A DNA stretch of 31,575 bases from JADCCX01 sp031431475 (GCA_031431475.1 JANPDL010000015.1:1-31575), one strand, 5' to 3'. Positions 7,192 to 14,825 are shown, numbered from the stretch's first letter. The notes: generated from the letters alone by a model not told the origin. Made by a program: numbers and translations.

Positions 7192-7999
7192 CCAGAACCG
7201 CGCCGAGCCAATCCTTCACTTGCGTGAACCAGACCGGATTGGTGTGGTGATCCCCTTGGTGCAGGCACAGCGCCACCGGCTTGCCGCTGGTGCAGCCATC
7301 CTCGAAAATGCAGGTCAACTCGCCCCGCTGCTCGCGGTGGGACTTGCCGCTCTCGCAGCTGTTTATCACCCGCATCGTGGCGAGTGCGACCGCGACATCA
7401 CCTTGTTTCCAGCGGTCACGCAGATTGCGCCCGCCCATCGGCATCACGGGGTCATTGATGCCGTGGATATGCAGAAGTGGTCGCTTCGGCGCAGTACAGT
7501 CCTTCGGCATCGGCTGCCACCAGACGCCTGCGACCGGCATGAAGGCTGCAAACCTTCCATCCCCTTTGCAGGCAACCTCCCACACAACAGAAGCGCCCTG
7601 ACTGAAACCGGAGGCAACGATGCGGCTGCGGTCTATCGGGAATTGCTTTTCGAGATCATCCAGCATGGCCGCCATGAAGGCCAGTTCATCCCGGCGCCCG
7701 TCTCCGGGTGATCCCGGCGTCGACCAGCTGTCGCCAAGCCCCTGCGGCGCGACCAGCATGAAACCCATGCCATGTACGGCATCCGAAAGCTCCTTGTAGC
7801 TCACTATCTCGGCAGCGGTCGCGCGATAACCATGGACAAAGACGAATGCTCCAATCGGCGCTTTCCCATCCCAACCCGGCGGTGGATAGACCCGGTATTC
7901 GGCATTCTCGCCGAAACGGCAGGCTTCCATGGGGGTGCAGGCTGCCGCTGGATTCCACCAGAGCAATGCTGAAAGAATGGCAAAAATGCGAAGATCCAT
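7181..7999 (-). CDS. Secreted PHB depolymerase/feruloyl esterase-like alpha/beta hydrolase
   Basis: This 272-residue exported hydrolase begins with a signal peptide (MDLRIFAILSALLWWNPAAA) followed by Cys21. That could be a poor lipobox, but type I cleavage is as likely. The alpha/beta-hydrolase triad is visible: nucleophile Ser133 in GFSQGAS, Asp183 in HIHGINDPVMP, and His251 or His252 in QGDHHTNP. VFVHGYRA marks the oxyanion-hole loop. Overall it resembles the LpqC / PHB depolymerase esterase group (COG3509), which attack polyhydroxyalkanoates or aromatic esters. Several cysteines (C21, C27, C168, C215, C230, C236, C245) suggest disulfides in the periplasm. The substrate cannot be told from sequence. 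It converges on and overlaps the tetR gene end by 11 bases. Confidence 0.8.
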   Translation of the reverse strand: MDLRIFAILSALLWWNPAAACTPMEACRFGENAEYRVYPPPGWDGKAPIGAFVFVHGYRATAAEIVSYKELSDAVHGMGFMLVAPQGLGDSWSTPGSPGDGRRDELAFMAAMLDDLEKQFPIDRSRIVASGFSQGASVVWEVACKGDGRFAAFMPVAGVWWQPMPKDCTAPKRPLLHIHGINDPVMPMGGRNLRDRWKQGDVAVALATMRVINSCESGKSHREQRGELTCIFEDGCTSGKPVALCLHQGDHHTNPVWFTQVKDWLGAVLVRP

Positions 8000-8159
8000 A
8001 ATAGCAATCTTCCGGAGACGGAGCCGAAGATCAATTCACAACACCGTGCGGCGTATTTCGCGGTGGATGACTGCGGGTGATCCCTTGCAGTGTATCCCAA
8101 TCCGCTCCGAATCATGGTTTCAAGGCTATCCAAGTCCCGATATCTGGAAGCTCTTCCCC

Positions 8160-8795
8160 GTGATCGCCACCCTTTCCGTTTTCTCCGGCCCCATGTTCGC
8201 GGGAAAAACCACTGCCCTCATCGGTGCTGTCAATGCCGCTGTATGCGACAGCGACAGCCCGGTCGTCATCTTGAAGCCCGCTATGGACAACCGTTACGCC
8301 GAGAATGCCATCGTCACGCATGACGGCGTGGCGCATGTAGCGGTGCCAGTGTCATCCGCCCATGACGTCTTCGCGGCGGTCAGCGCAGCGTCGGACAATG
8401 GCGCGCCCGTGCATCTCTTCGCAGATGAAGTGCAGTTCATGGACAAGCCGTATTTCGGCGGCGATTTCCACATCGTGGTGCACACTCTGCTGCAGGCCGG
8501 TCACACCATCACCTGCGGCGGGCTGGATCTCGACTGGCGCGGACTGCCTTTCGACGTGACAGCGCGTCTGCTCGCAATGGCGGATCACGTGACAAAGCTC
8601 ACGGCCCGCTGCGTTGTGACCGGCGAGAAGGCGCAGAAGACCTACAAGCGCGTGGTCGATGACGCCCGTGTCGCGTTGGGCGCGGCGGAGACATATGAGC
8701 CACGATCAAACGCGGCATGGGAGGGTGTGGAGCGCGGTGACGCTCTCCCTTCTCCCCTTGCGGGAGAAGGTGCACGCCGGATGGCGGGCGGATGA
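8160..8795 (+). CDS. tdk: Type II thymidine kinase with degenerate zinc site
   Basis: Read from a GTG at 8160 (GGAAG nine bases upstream), this 211-residue enzyme should phosphorylate thymidine to dTMP for salvage. The P-loop SGPMFAGKTT, the Walker B-like LFADEVQFM, and GLDLDWRGLPF with the following lasso segment are typical of TK1-like kinases. The zinc ribbon normally built from two Cys-x2-Cys pairs is degraded: the first pair reads CVVT and the second region reads YEPRSNAAW, leaving one cysteine of four. The last residues (ALPSPLAGEGARRMAGG) are encoded by an inverted-repeat element, which also provides the stop codon. The longer open frame upstream to 7929 has no family similarity. Confidence 0.88.
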   Translation: MIATLSVFSGPMFAGKTTALIGAVNAAVCDSDSPVVILKPAMDNRYAENAIVTHDGVAHVAVPVSSAHDVFAAVSAASDNGAPVHLFADEVQFMDKPYFGGDFHIVVHTLLQAGHTITCGGLDLDWRGLPFDVTARLLAMADHVTKLTARCVVTGEKAQKTYKRVVDDARVALGAAETYEPRSNAAWEGVERGDALPSPLAGEGARRMAGG

Positions 8796-8882
8796 GGGGT
8801 CGCGCAATTCTCAGAGATTTGTGCGACCCCTCATCCGACCTTCGCTAACGCGAAGGCCACCTTCTCCCGCAAGGGGAGAAGG
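8748..8882. repeat. 135-bp nested inverted-repeat element at the thymidine kinase 3' end
   Basis: The outer 25 bases (8748-8772) recur as an exact reverse complement at 8858-8882. Each outer arm is itself a hairpin (CCTTCTCCC / GGGAGAAGG with a 5-base loop). An inner pair (8790-8803 with 8823-8836, 14 exact bases) and a small hairpin at 8839-8856 (CCTTCGC-TAAC-GCGAAGG) complete a cruciform-like fold. The arm type (CTTCTCCC near GCAAGGGGAG) is, as I recall, a dispersed palindromic repeat common in Hyphomicrobiales. It lies between the convergent tdk and fusA-like genes, so as RNA it may also stop transcription from both sides. Confidence 0.8.
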
Positions 8883-8900
8883 AAAAGCAAAGCGCTCCTC

Positions 8901-11000
8901 TCAAGCCACCATGCGCCGCCGTTCCGTCACCACCTGATCCGCCATCTTGCCGTTGACCTCCGCCAGATGGTCAAACCGTTGCGTAAACGAGCCGACGCCC
9001 GCCGTGGCCGAGCGCAGTTCGATGATCAGCCCGCCCATCTCGCCCTCCGGCACCAGTGCCTGCACGATCTCCCAGCCCGTCCAGCCATCGCGCGTGGCGT
9101 AACCCAGAATCTGGCCGCGCCGGGCTGATACCAGTTGCGACGCTTTCGCCAGCCCGTCCGTCGGCACCATGATCTCGACCGCGAGAACAGGCTCGAGCAG
9201 AACAGGCCGCGCCTGCGGCAAGGCTTCCTCCACCGCCAGTTTTCCCGCCAGCTGGAACGCCATGTCGGAGGAATCAACCGAATGATAGCTGCCATCGGTC
9301 AGCACCACCGCCACATCCACCACCGGGAACCCGAGCGGCCCACGCATAAGCGCCGCTCTCGCGCCCTCCTCCACTCCCGGGTAGTATTGCCGCGGCACTG
9401 CGCCTCCCGTGACGGTTTCGTGGAAGGTGATGCCCGCGCCGCGCTCCAGCGGTTCGAGCATCAGCACGCAATCGCCGAACTGGCCATGCCCGCCAGACTG
9501 CTTCTTGTGTCGTCCCCGCGCCGAAACCTTGTCACGGATCGTCTCGCGATAAGCCACCACAACCTTGCTCTCGCTGACCGGAATGCCGAAGCGCTGGTGG
9601 ATGCGCTCCAGCGCCACGCGCAGATGCATCTCACCCTGCCCGCGCAGGGTCATCTCGCCACCTTCAGCCGCCTGCTCCATGACGAGCGCGGGATCTTCAT
9701 CTGCCAGCTTCTGCAATGCGGCGGAGAGCTTCACATCGTCCTTGCGGTCGATGGCATGCAGCACGGTCGCCATCACCGGCGGCTGCGGGATCACTGCCGC
9801 AACCGGATGAGGTCGGGATTTTGCAGCGCCTATCGCCGCCCCCGTCGCAGCACTGTCCAGCCGTCCGAAGGCGATGATATCGCCGACTGTCGCATGGGTC
9901 ACACGCATCAGGCCCTGGCCAAGCAGGCGTGAAACCCCCGCGATCCGCTCATCCCTGCCACCAGACACCGCGACCGTATCACCATCCGTGAACCGGCCCG
10001 ACAGCACCCGTGCCACGGATAGCTTGCCGCCATGCGCCGTGTGGATGGTGCGGATCACCTGCGCCAGCGGCTGGGCGGCATCGGCGTCCACAGACAGGCG
10101 TTTCAGCGTTTCTGACAATCCCGGCGTCTCGTGCCGCAGGGCCTTCAGCAGACGCGTGACGCCGTTACCCTTGAGCGCCGCGCCGATCAGCACCGGCACC
10201 ACATGCCCTTCGCGCAGATCGCGGGCGAGATCGTCGTAGATCACGTCGTTCGGCGGATCCATCTCGTCGATCAATGCTGCCATGATGGCATCATCATAAT
10301 CGGCCAGCCGCTCCAGCATGGTGAAGCGCGCTTCCTTTTCACGCGGCAGTTCCTCCGCCGGAATATCGGTACGCGCACTCTCGGCGTGCTCGCGGTAGAT
10401 GTAGGCGCGCTCAGTTGCGAGATCGAGATAGCCCGTCGCGACGCCGTGCCGCCATATTGGAATCTGGCGTAAAAGCAGCGGCGTACGGGATGCGGGTTGC
10501 AAGAGCGACAGGGTCTCGCGCACGCGGGTCGCAGCCGTGTCGATCTTGTTCAGGAACAGAAAACGCGGAATACGCAGATCTTCCAGTTCATGCAGGATGA
10601 CCTGCAGTGCCGGGATTTTCCGCTGGTCCGCCTCGCAGACCACGATGGCCGCGTCGCACAAAGGCAACGCCGCACGCATGTCATGCAGAAACTCGACCGA
10701 GCCCGGGCAATCGATGAAAGTGAAATGGTCGGTCATGTATTCGACCGTCGCCATGTTGGGTTCGACCGACATGGCATGCGCCCGGGCTTCCGTGCTGCTG
10801 TCGCCCGCGCTTGAGCCATCCGCCACACTGCCCGGCCTTTGCAAGGCACCGGTGCGCGCGAGGATGCTTTCGAGCAACGTGGTCTTGCCGCTCTGGAAGG
10901 GGCCGACGATGGCGATGGTCATGCGCCGACCGCCCTTCGACCCCGCTGGTTCTCTGCCTGAAACTTCTCTGCCGCTATTGCTGCCGTTGAGACTGGCCAT
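8901..11000 (-). CDS. EF-G-like translation GTPase paralogue
   Basis: This 699-residue protein has the whole EF-G layout: GTPase domain (G1 GPFQSGKTT at residues 33-41, G3 DCPGS at 97-101, G4 NKID at 151-154), a beta-barrel domain II (VIRTIHTAHGGKLSVARVLSGRF), then domains III-V (GEMHLRVALERI, YRETIRD, GARAALMRGPLGFPVVDVAV, ILGYATRDG). In EF-G and EF-Tu the G3 motif is D-x-P-G-H, and its His drives GTP hydrolysis; here it is Ser101. That substitution and the lower similarity mark it as the FusA2-like paralogue, not housekeeping EF-G. Its role in the ribosome cycle is unknown. The ATG at 11000 has GGAGGG six bases upstream, inside a foldable leader. It converges on tdk. Confidence 0.87.
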   Translation of the reverse strand: MASLNGSNSGREVSGREPAGSKGGRRMTIAIVGPFQSGKTTLLESILARTGALQRPGSVADGSSAGDSSTEARAHAMSVEPNMATVEYMTDHFTFIDCPGSVEFLHDMRAALPLCDAAIVVCEADQRKIPALQVILHELEDLRIPRFLFLNKIDTAATRVRETLSLLQPASRTPLLLRQIPIWRHGVATGYLDLATERAYIYREHAESARTDIPAEELPREKEARFTMLERLADYDDAIMAALIDEMDPPNDVIYDDLARDLREGHVVPVLIGAALKGNGVTRLLKALRHETPGLSETLKRLSVDADAAQPLAQVIRTIHTAHGGKLSVARVLSGRFTDGDTVAVSGGRDERIAGVSRLLGQGLMRVTHATVGDIIAFGRLDSAATGAAIGAAKSRPHPVAAVIPQPPVMATVLHAIDRKDDVKLSAALQKLADEDPALVMEQAAEGGEMTLRGQGEMHLRVALERIHQRFGIPVSESKVVVAYRETIRDKVSARGRHKKQSGGHGQFGDCVLMLEPLERGAGITFHETVTGGAVPRQYYPGVEEGARAALMRGPLGFPVVDVAVVLTDGSYHSVDSSDMAFQLAGKLAVEEALPQARPVLLEPVLAVEIMVPTDGLAKASQLVSARRGQILGYATRDGWTGWEIVQALVPEGEMGGLIIELRSATAGVGSFTQRFDHLAEVNGKMADQVVTERRRMVA

Positions 11001-11006
11001 AGTCTA

Positions 11007-11075
11007 CCCTCCGTCAGGAGACCGGGGAATTCCGGTCTGATGGCGGCCCCGGGGCCGGAGGGTGGCGTTACGCCA
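11007..11075 (-). promoter_or_regulatory. Structured 5' leader that can pair with the ribosome site of the EF-G-like gene
   Basis: On the minus strand, CCCTCCG (11062-11056) is complementary to CGGAGGG (11013-11007), which contains the Shine-Dalgarno of the gene starting at 11000. Between them lie a 12-base self-complement (GGCCCCGGGGCC, 11056-11045, its last base shared with the pairing arm) and a 7-bp hairpin (AGACCGG / CCGGTCT, 11038-11019). Just upstream is a further hairpin (TGGCG-TAA-CGCCA, 11075-11063). The fold would be a multi-branch structure hiding the ribosome site. It matches no riboswitch class I know. The structure is seen in sequence; a regulatory role is inferred. Confidence 0.5.
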
Positions 11076-11211
11076 AAGGGTTCAACAAGAGGCGCAAGCC
11101 GCCGCAGCAAGAGAGCCGCTGAACAGGCACAGATTTTCATGAGTAGGCTGGAAAGGCAATCTCTTTAAGGGGTGGCATTGATCGCACACCTTGCTTGCGG
11201 CCGGAGACATC

Positions 11212-11544
11212 TCAATCGTTGATGGTCCAGCTCGAAATCTTGCAGATATTGATGTTGCGGCGCACGACGGTGGCACCACCCTTGAACGTCGCACGCAGAT
11301 CGAACACGCAAAAGCCGGTTCCGTCGTTGATATTGACCACCACGGACTGTCCAGGTTTGAGTATGTCATCGCCCAGGATATCCTCTTCCCAGGATTTACT
11401 GGACTTGTTCGAAGCCTGGAATTTGGTCATCGTGCGACTTGAGTCGTTGATGACCTTGACGCGCCGATCAAGCGCCTCGCTCGGTCCTGCGGATACAACG
11501 GAAAAAGTCGCAACAGCGGCGACAAGCATGACAGTTTTCAGCAT
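11212..11544 (-). CDS. Small secreted protein of unknown function
   Basis: This 110-residue protein starts with a signal peptide (MLKTVMLVAAVATFSVVSAG, probable cleavage after SEA). The mature part (RRVKVINDSSRTMTKFQASN, then KPGQSVVVNINDGTGFCVFDLRATFKGG) looks like a small beta-rich domain with two cysteines (in GFCVF and NICKI) that could form a disulfide in the periplasm. I recall similar short exported proteins in Hyphomicrobiales but no function. The ATG at 11544 gives a standard signal peptide and has GGGGGC eight bases or less upstream; an earlier start at 11574 would put ten residues in front of it. It precedes the EF-G-like gene on the same strand with 211 bases between. Confidence 0.65.
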   Translation of the reverse strand: MLKTVMLVAAVATFSVVSAGPSEALDRRVKVINDSSRTMTKFQASNKSSKSWEEDILGDDILKPGQSVVVNINDGTGFCVFDLRATFKGGATVVRRNINICKISSWTIND

Positions 11545-11843
11545 AAGACGCCCCCACAGCGTGTTGAGAAACAATCTCCCAATCCTTCACGTATTTTTTG
11601 CAGCGTCAAGCTGAGGCAGGCCTCACGTGCACATATTTATTGTGCATCAGCAGGGAGGGCTCGGGGCGATTCATCTGGGTGCATGTCGCGCAACCGTCCA
11701 TCACAAACATCAATTCCCCATACGAGACACGGTTTTTTCAATACGTCGCTCACACGAAAATCATATTACGGCTGGATTCATTGATCGCAATCTGGTTTCT
11801 TAAATGCACTCTCATCAGCCGGTTTTTCAGAGGAGATGAAACA

Positions 11844-12830
11844 ATGAAAAAATTCATGATGGCGATGGTCGTTGGAGCCGCAACGGTCAGCATTGCGGGC
11901 GAGGCAAGGGCGCAGAGCGCCGATCCACAACCCATCGTCGATACGATGTTCACTCTTGCAGGCAAGCCGAAGAACCGTCCAAGCGGTGCCAAGGGCCAGT
12001 GTTTTACAGGCACATTCGAGCCAGCGGCTGATGCGAAGGGTCTGTCGAAATCACCAATCTTCGCCAAGACCTCGTCAGTCGTGGCGCGTTTCTCGGTTGG
12101 AGGAGGCAACGCCAAAGTCGCCGACGGCGCGCGCGGGCCGAACCGGGGCTTCTCTTTCCGCATTGACGGGGGAGGCGCGGGACAGACCGAATTCGTGATG
12201 GTCAATGCACCAATGAACTTCGTTAAAACGCCTGCCCAGATGCTGGCTTTCCTTCAGGTCCGCCTGCCCGGTGCGGATGGCAAGCCGGACGCTGACAAGA
12301 TCAAAGCATTCACCGACGCCAACCCTGAAACGACGCTGCAGGGCAAATACCTCGCGGGCAAGCCCATCCCGGGTTCATGGGTCGGCGTCAGTTATTGGGG
12401 CATCCATGCCTACACACTGACGAATGCGGCGGGTGCCAATCAGGTCATGAAGTTCCGGATGGTCCCGACGGGCGGCTATGTGAACCTTACGGATGACGAG
12501 GCCAAGGCCAAGCCTGCGGAATATCTTGTGCAGGACATAACCGAACGCCTCGCCACGGCCAAGCCCGCCAGTTTCGACATGATGGCGATCATGGGCCGCC
12601 CGGGTGACAAGACCGACAACGCCACACAAGTGTGGGAGGGCGAGGACACGCGACCGATGGTCAAGCTTGGCACGCTCAAGATTGCAGCGCTTGAAAAGAA
12701 CCAGACCTGCGACGAAACGATCTTCGCGCCAACCATATTGGCCGATGGGATTGCCGGACCAAAAGACGATCCGCTCTTCGAGATCCGCACGCCGGCCTAC
12801 GCCATCTCGATCACGAACCGGAGCAACTGA
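11844..12830 (+). CDS. Periplasmic catalase-family (SrpA-like) protein lacking the distal His
   Basis: Read from the ATG at 11844 (AGAGGAG at eight-base spacing), the protein has 328 residues and a signal peptide (MKKFMMAMVVGAATVSIAGE, cleavage near ARAQS). It follows the short catalase-family peroxidase pattern (SrpA type): GQCFTGTFEPAADAKGLSKS, VVARFSVGGGN, VNAPMNFVKTPAQM, SYWGIHAYTLTNAAG, and the C-terminal EYLVQDITERL and LGTLKI. In catalases and most SrpA proteins the first motif reads H-A-K-G and holds the distal haem His; here it reads G48-A-K-G. The protein may bind haem but with altered or no peroxidase chemistry. Its 269-base upstream gap separates it from a divergent secreted protein gene. 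Confidence 0.8.
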   Translation: MKKFMMAMVVGAATVSIAGEARAQSADPQPIVDTMFTLAGKPKNRPSGAKGQCFTGTFEPAADAKGLSKSPIFAKTSSVVARFSVGGGNAKVADGARGPNRGFSFRIDGGGAGQTEFVMVNAPMNFVKTPAQMLAFLQVRLPGADGKPDADKIKAFTDANPETTLQGKYLAGKPIPGSWVGVSYWGIHAYTLTNAAGANQVMKFRMVPTGGYVNLTDDEAKAKPAEYLVQDITERLATAKPASFDMMAIMGRPGDKTDNATQVWEGEDTRPMVKLGTLKIAALEKNQTCDETIFAPTILADGIAGPKDDPLFEIRTPAYAISITNRSN

Positions 12831-12844
12831 CCGGAACAACTGTC

Positions 12845-12874
12845 AGCCCCGTCGCAATCTTGGGGCGGGTCTTT
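12845..12874 (+). terminator. Weak hairpin terminator after the catalase-family gene
   Basis: GCCCC (12846-12850) pairs with GGGGC (12862-12866) across an 11-base loop and is followed by GGGTCTTT. The stem is short and the T-run only three long, so termination would be inefficient. It lies between the convergent catalase-family gene and the tRNA. Confidence 0.3.
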
Positions 12875-12902
12875 CCGTTGAGTTTAGATCTTGGAATAAA
12901 AC

Positions 12903-12979
12903 TGGTAGCAGGAGGCGGATTTGAACCGCCGACCTCCGGGTTATGAATCCGGCGCTCTCACCAACTGAGCTACCCTGCC
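12903..12979 (-). tRNA. tRNA-Met (anticodon CAT), elongator type
   Basis: This 77-base cloverleaf is read on the minus strand. The acceptor stem pairs GGCAGGG with TCCTGCT, the D stem is GCTC/GAGC, and the anticodon stem CCGGA/CCCGG holds the loop TTCATAA. The T arm is GGCGGTTCAAATCCGCC, and the 3' ACCA is encoded. The first base pair is G-T and the anticodon stem lacks the three G-C pairs of initiator tRNA, so this is not tRNA-fMet. A CAT anticodon could also be tRNA-Ile after lysidine modification, which sequence by eye cannot fully exclude. The last anticodon stem pair is an A-C mismatch. Confidence 0.93.
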
Positions 12980-13157
12980 ACAGGGATAAGGACGCAAAAT
13001 AACATCCTTGTATATATGCTGGCGATATGAGGGATGAGCCGCCTCCTGTCAAGAAAGATGGGGCTGAGCGATAACTCGAATAGGCAGTTCTGCAGACGCA
13101 TTTGACAATGGACTGATCCGGACTTTTACTCCTGTTTGCACAAAAGGGGGACACGTC

Positions 13158-13853
13158 ATGAAAAGTCTGGTGCAATGTATGGCATTGGTTATCGGCATTG
13201 GCGTCTCGACACCTGCCTTGTGTCAATCTGCGGATAAGCCCGTCGCCGAACTTGGCGGTTATGGTGTTTTGACGATGCCAAAGGGAAAGCCCCGCGGCAG
13301 TATCATTCTGATGCCGGGTGGTAATGGCAGCCTTGGCATCACATCGGATGGCCAGATTACCCGACTTCAGGGCAATCAACTCGTGCGTACGCGCGGCAGC
13401 TACGCAGCCGCCGGTTTCGCCACGCTGACACTGGATGCCTGGGGAAGCCCCGCTTCAGCTGTCACGTATATGCAGGGAATAGCGAAACCGGTGATTGTGG
13501 TGGCCACGAGCCGGGGCGCGACCCGAATTCATTCGGCTCTGGCATCACAGCCCAACGGCATCGTGATCACATCAGGAATGCTGGAACAGTTTCAGGCCAA
13601 TGTCGGATCGCCATCCACTTTGCCACCAACACTGATCGTTCACCATCGCCAGGATGGCTGTTCAGTGACAAGACCAGCTCTGGTTGATCCCTTTATCGCG
13701 TGGTCGGCAGGAAAGGCGCGAGTGATATGGCTCGATGGTGGCCGCAATGAAGGTGACCCCTGCCAGGCAGCGGGTTACCATGGATTTGCGGGGATAGACG
13801 GCCAGGTTGTGGCCCGGGTCACCAGCTTTGCAGGCAGCATCCGGGGGCGCTGA
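13158..13853 (+). CDS. Secreted alpha/beta-hydrolase-fold protein
   Basis: This 231-residue protein has a signal peptide (MKSLVQCMALVIGIGVSTPA, cleavage probably before QSADK). It then shows alpha/beta-hydrolase features: RGSIILMPGGNGS for the first core strand and oxyanion loop, VVATSRGATRI with a likely nucleophile Ser in T-S-R-G, HHRQDGCSVT carrying a possible Asp, and GYHGFAG with the final His. The elbow reads T-S-R-G-A, not the strict G-x-S-x-G. The ATG at 13158 has GGGGG seven bases upstream. The substrate is unknown and no neighbour gives a clue; it stands alone between the tRNA and rpsU. Confidence 0.65.
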   Translation: MKSLVQCMALVIGIGVSTPALCQSADKPVAELGGYGVLTMPKGKPRGSIILMPGGNGSLGITSDGQITRLQGNQLVRTRGSYAAAGFATLTLDAWGSPASAVTYMQGIAKPVIVVATSRGATRIHSALASQPNGIVITSGMLEQFQANVGSPSTLPPTLIVHHRQDGCSVTRPALVDPFIAWSAGKARVIWLDGGRNEGDPCQAAGYHGFAGIDGQVVARVTSFAGSIRGR

Positions 13854-13879
13854 GCCTACGGGTCACTGTCACAAGAAAC

Positions 13880-14185
13880 TTATGATTCTGTCGCTGGCGG
13901 CATGGCAGCCAATGGTGCCCTTGGACCGGCGCCGCGTGCGCCACCGCGGGGCGGGAACTTCGGCTTCAGCTTGGGCGCAGCGATCAGGCCTTCGCGGATC
14001 ATCTGCTTGCGCGCTGCCTTGCGGTTGCGGCGAATCGCCTCCGCCTTCTCGCGGGTCTTCTTTTCTGAGGGCTTCTCATAGGCCTTTCGCTGACGCAACT
14101 CGCGGAAGATGCCTTCGCGCTGCATCTTCTTCTTCAGGACACGCATGGCCTGTTCAATGTTGTTGTCGCGCACGAGCACTTGCAT
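13880..14185 (-). CDS. rpsU: 30S ribosomal protein S21 with a long C-terminal tail
   Basis: The protein starts MQVLVRDNNIEQAMRVLKKK and continues MQREGIFRELRQRKAYEKPSEKKTREKAEAIRR, the usual S21 body, which binds the 30S platform near the anti-Shine-Dalgarno end of 16S rRNA. At 101 residues it is longer than the roughly 70 of E. coli S21; the extra tail is proline-, glycine- and arginine-rich (KPKFPPRGGARGAGPRAP). CAGGAG lies ten bases before the ATG. It is the last gene of the leftward cspA-infA-small protein-rpsU cluster, which suggests co-expression in the cold or at growth restart. Confidence 0.95.
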   Translation of the reverse strand: MQVLVRDNNIEQAMRVLKKKMQREGIFRELRQRKAYEKPSEKKTREKAEAIRRNRKAARKQMIREGLIAAPKLKPKFPPRGGARGAGPRAPLAAMPPATES

Positions 14186-14223
14186 GAGCTCTGATCTCCT
14201 GAATAAAGTTTATGTCTTGGCCG

Positions 14224-14499
14224 TCAAGCGGACGGCGTCTCGTCTGATTTCATGCGCCAGAGCGCAAAACCATCGGCCTTGAGGGCCGCTTCAGCTGAAG
14301 CGCGCGAAAGGCCGTGGGGCAGGCTGCGACCGGGCGGAATGCTGCCGATCAAAGTCCATGGGGCGAATTTGGGAGGCAGGGCCTCACCATCATCCGTAGC
14401 TGCAAAGGCGCTCAGGGTCGACTGCTTGCCGGAACGGAATACGAAAATCATCATGCCGATGGGGCGAGGTGATCCGCTGCTGCGATTGGTCCAGCGCAT
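14224..14499 (-). CDS. Small conserved protein between infA and rpsU
   Basis: From an ATG at 14499, one base beyond the infA stop, the frame gives 91 residues of unknown function. The conserved-looking core is MMIFVFRSGKQSTLSAFAATDDG, then LPPKFAPWTLIGSIPPGRSLPHGLSRASAEAALKADGFALWR. I recall short Hyphomicrobiales proteins with the same order of FVFRS, LPxKxAPW, PHGLSR and a final LWR, so it is probably real. The start is uncertain: the frame is open further upstream inside infA, and an inner ATG at 14457 begins right at MMIFVFRSG. The tight position suggests co-transcription with infA. Confidence 0.6.
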   Translation of the reverse strand: MRWTNRSSGSPRPIGMMIFVFRSGKQSTLSAFAATDDGEALPPKFAPWTLIGSIPPGRSLPHGLSRASAEAALKADGFALWRMKSDETPSA

Positions 14500-14500
14500 C

Positions 14501-14773
14501 TCAGCGACGCCTGACAAAGGGTCGGTGCGCCGCGCCGGGAGGCGGGCCAGAATCACCCTTGTGGCGGAACACGAGCCGACCCTTGTCGAGATCGTAGGGA
14601 GTGACTTCAACGGTGACGCGGTCACCAACAAGCGTTTTGATACGATTCTTCCTCATTTTACCAGCGGTATAGGCAACGAGCAGATGGCCATTGTCGAGTT
14701 CGACGCGGTAGCGCGCATCGGGCAGCACTTCCTGCACACGCCCCTCGAAAGTCAGGATATCTTCCTTGGCCAA
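14501..14773 (-). CDS. infA: Translation initiation factor IF-1 with C-terminal extension
   Basis: This 90-residue protein shows the S1/OB-fold of IF-1: MAKEDILTFEGRVQEVLPDARYRVELDNGHLLVAYTAGKMRKNRIKTLVGDRVTVEVTPYDLDKGRLVFRHK. IF-1 binds the 30S A site during initiation. Standard IF-1 stops after about 72 residues; the added tail (GDSGPPPGAAHRPFVRRR) is proline- and arginine-rich. Many Alphaproteobacteria carry such an extended form, sometimes as a second copy. The start codon is TTG at 14773, with AAAGG eight bases upstream, so translation may be kept low. It follows cspA on the same strand after 231 bases. Confidence 0.92.
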   Translation of the reverse strand: MAKEDILTFEGRVQEVLPDARYRVELDNGHLLVAYTAGKMRKNRIKTLVGDRVTVEVTPYDLDKGRLVFRHKGDSGPPPGAAHRPFVRRR

Positions 14774-14825
14774 TACGCACGCCTTTCTCTAGTCGCTTGC
14801 AAAGTCGTGAGGATTGCAAATATGT

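Noticed and set aside
8700..8900. CRISPR-like repetition near the thymidine kinase end
   Set aside because: The repeats are inverted, not direct, and there is only one unit; it is a palindromic element.
9135..9932. 265-residue plus-strand frame inside the EF-G-like gene
   Set aside because: Antisense shadow, His/Arg-rich, no motif.
11082..11369. Minus-strand frame with several cysteines upstream of the EF-G-like gene (a possible leader peptide)
   Set aside because: The cysteines are scattered, most of the frame overlaps the small secreted protein in another frame, and no ribosome site supports a start.
12843..13379. 178-residue minus-strand frame covering the tRNA-Met gene
   Set aside because: It spans a structurally complete tRNA and overlaps the secreted hydrolase gene; not coding.
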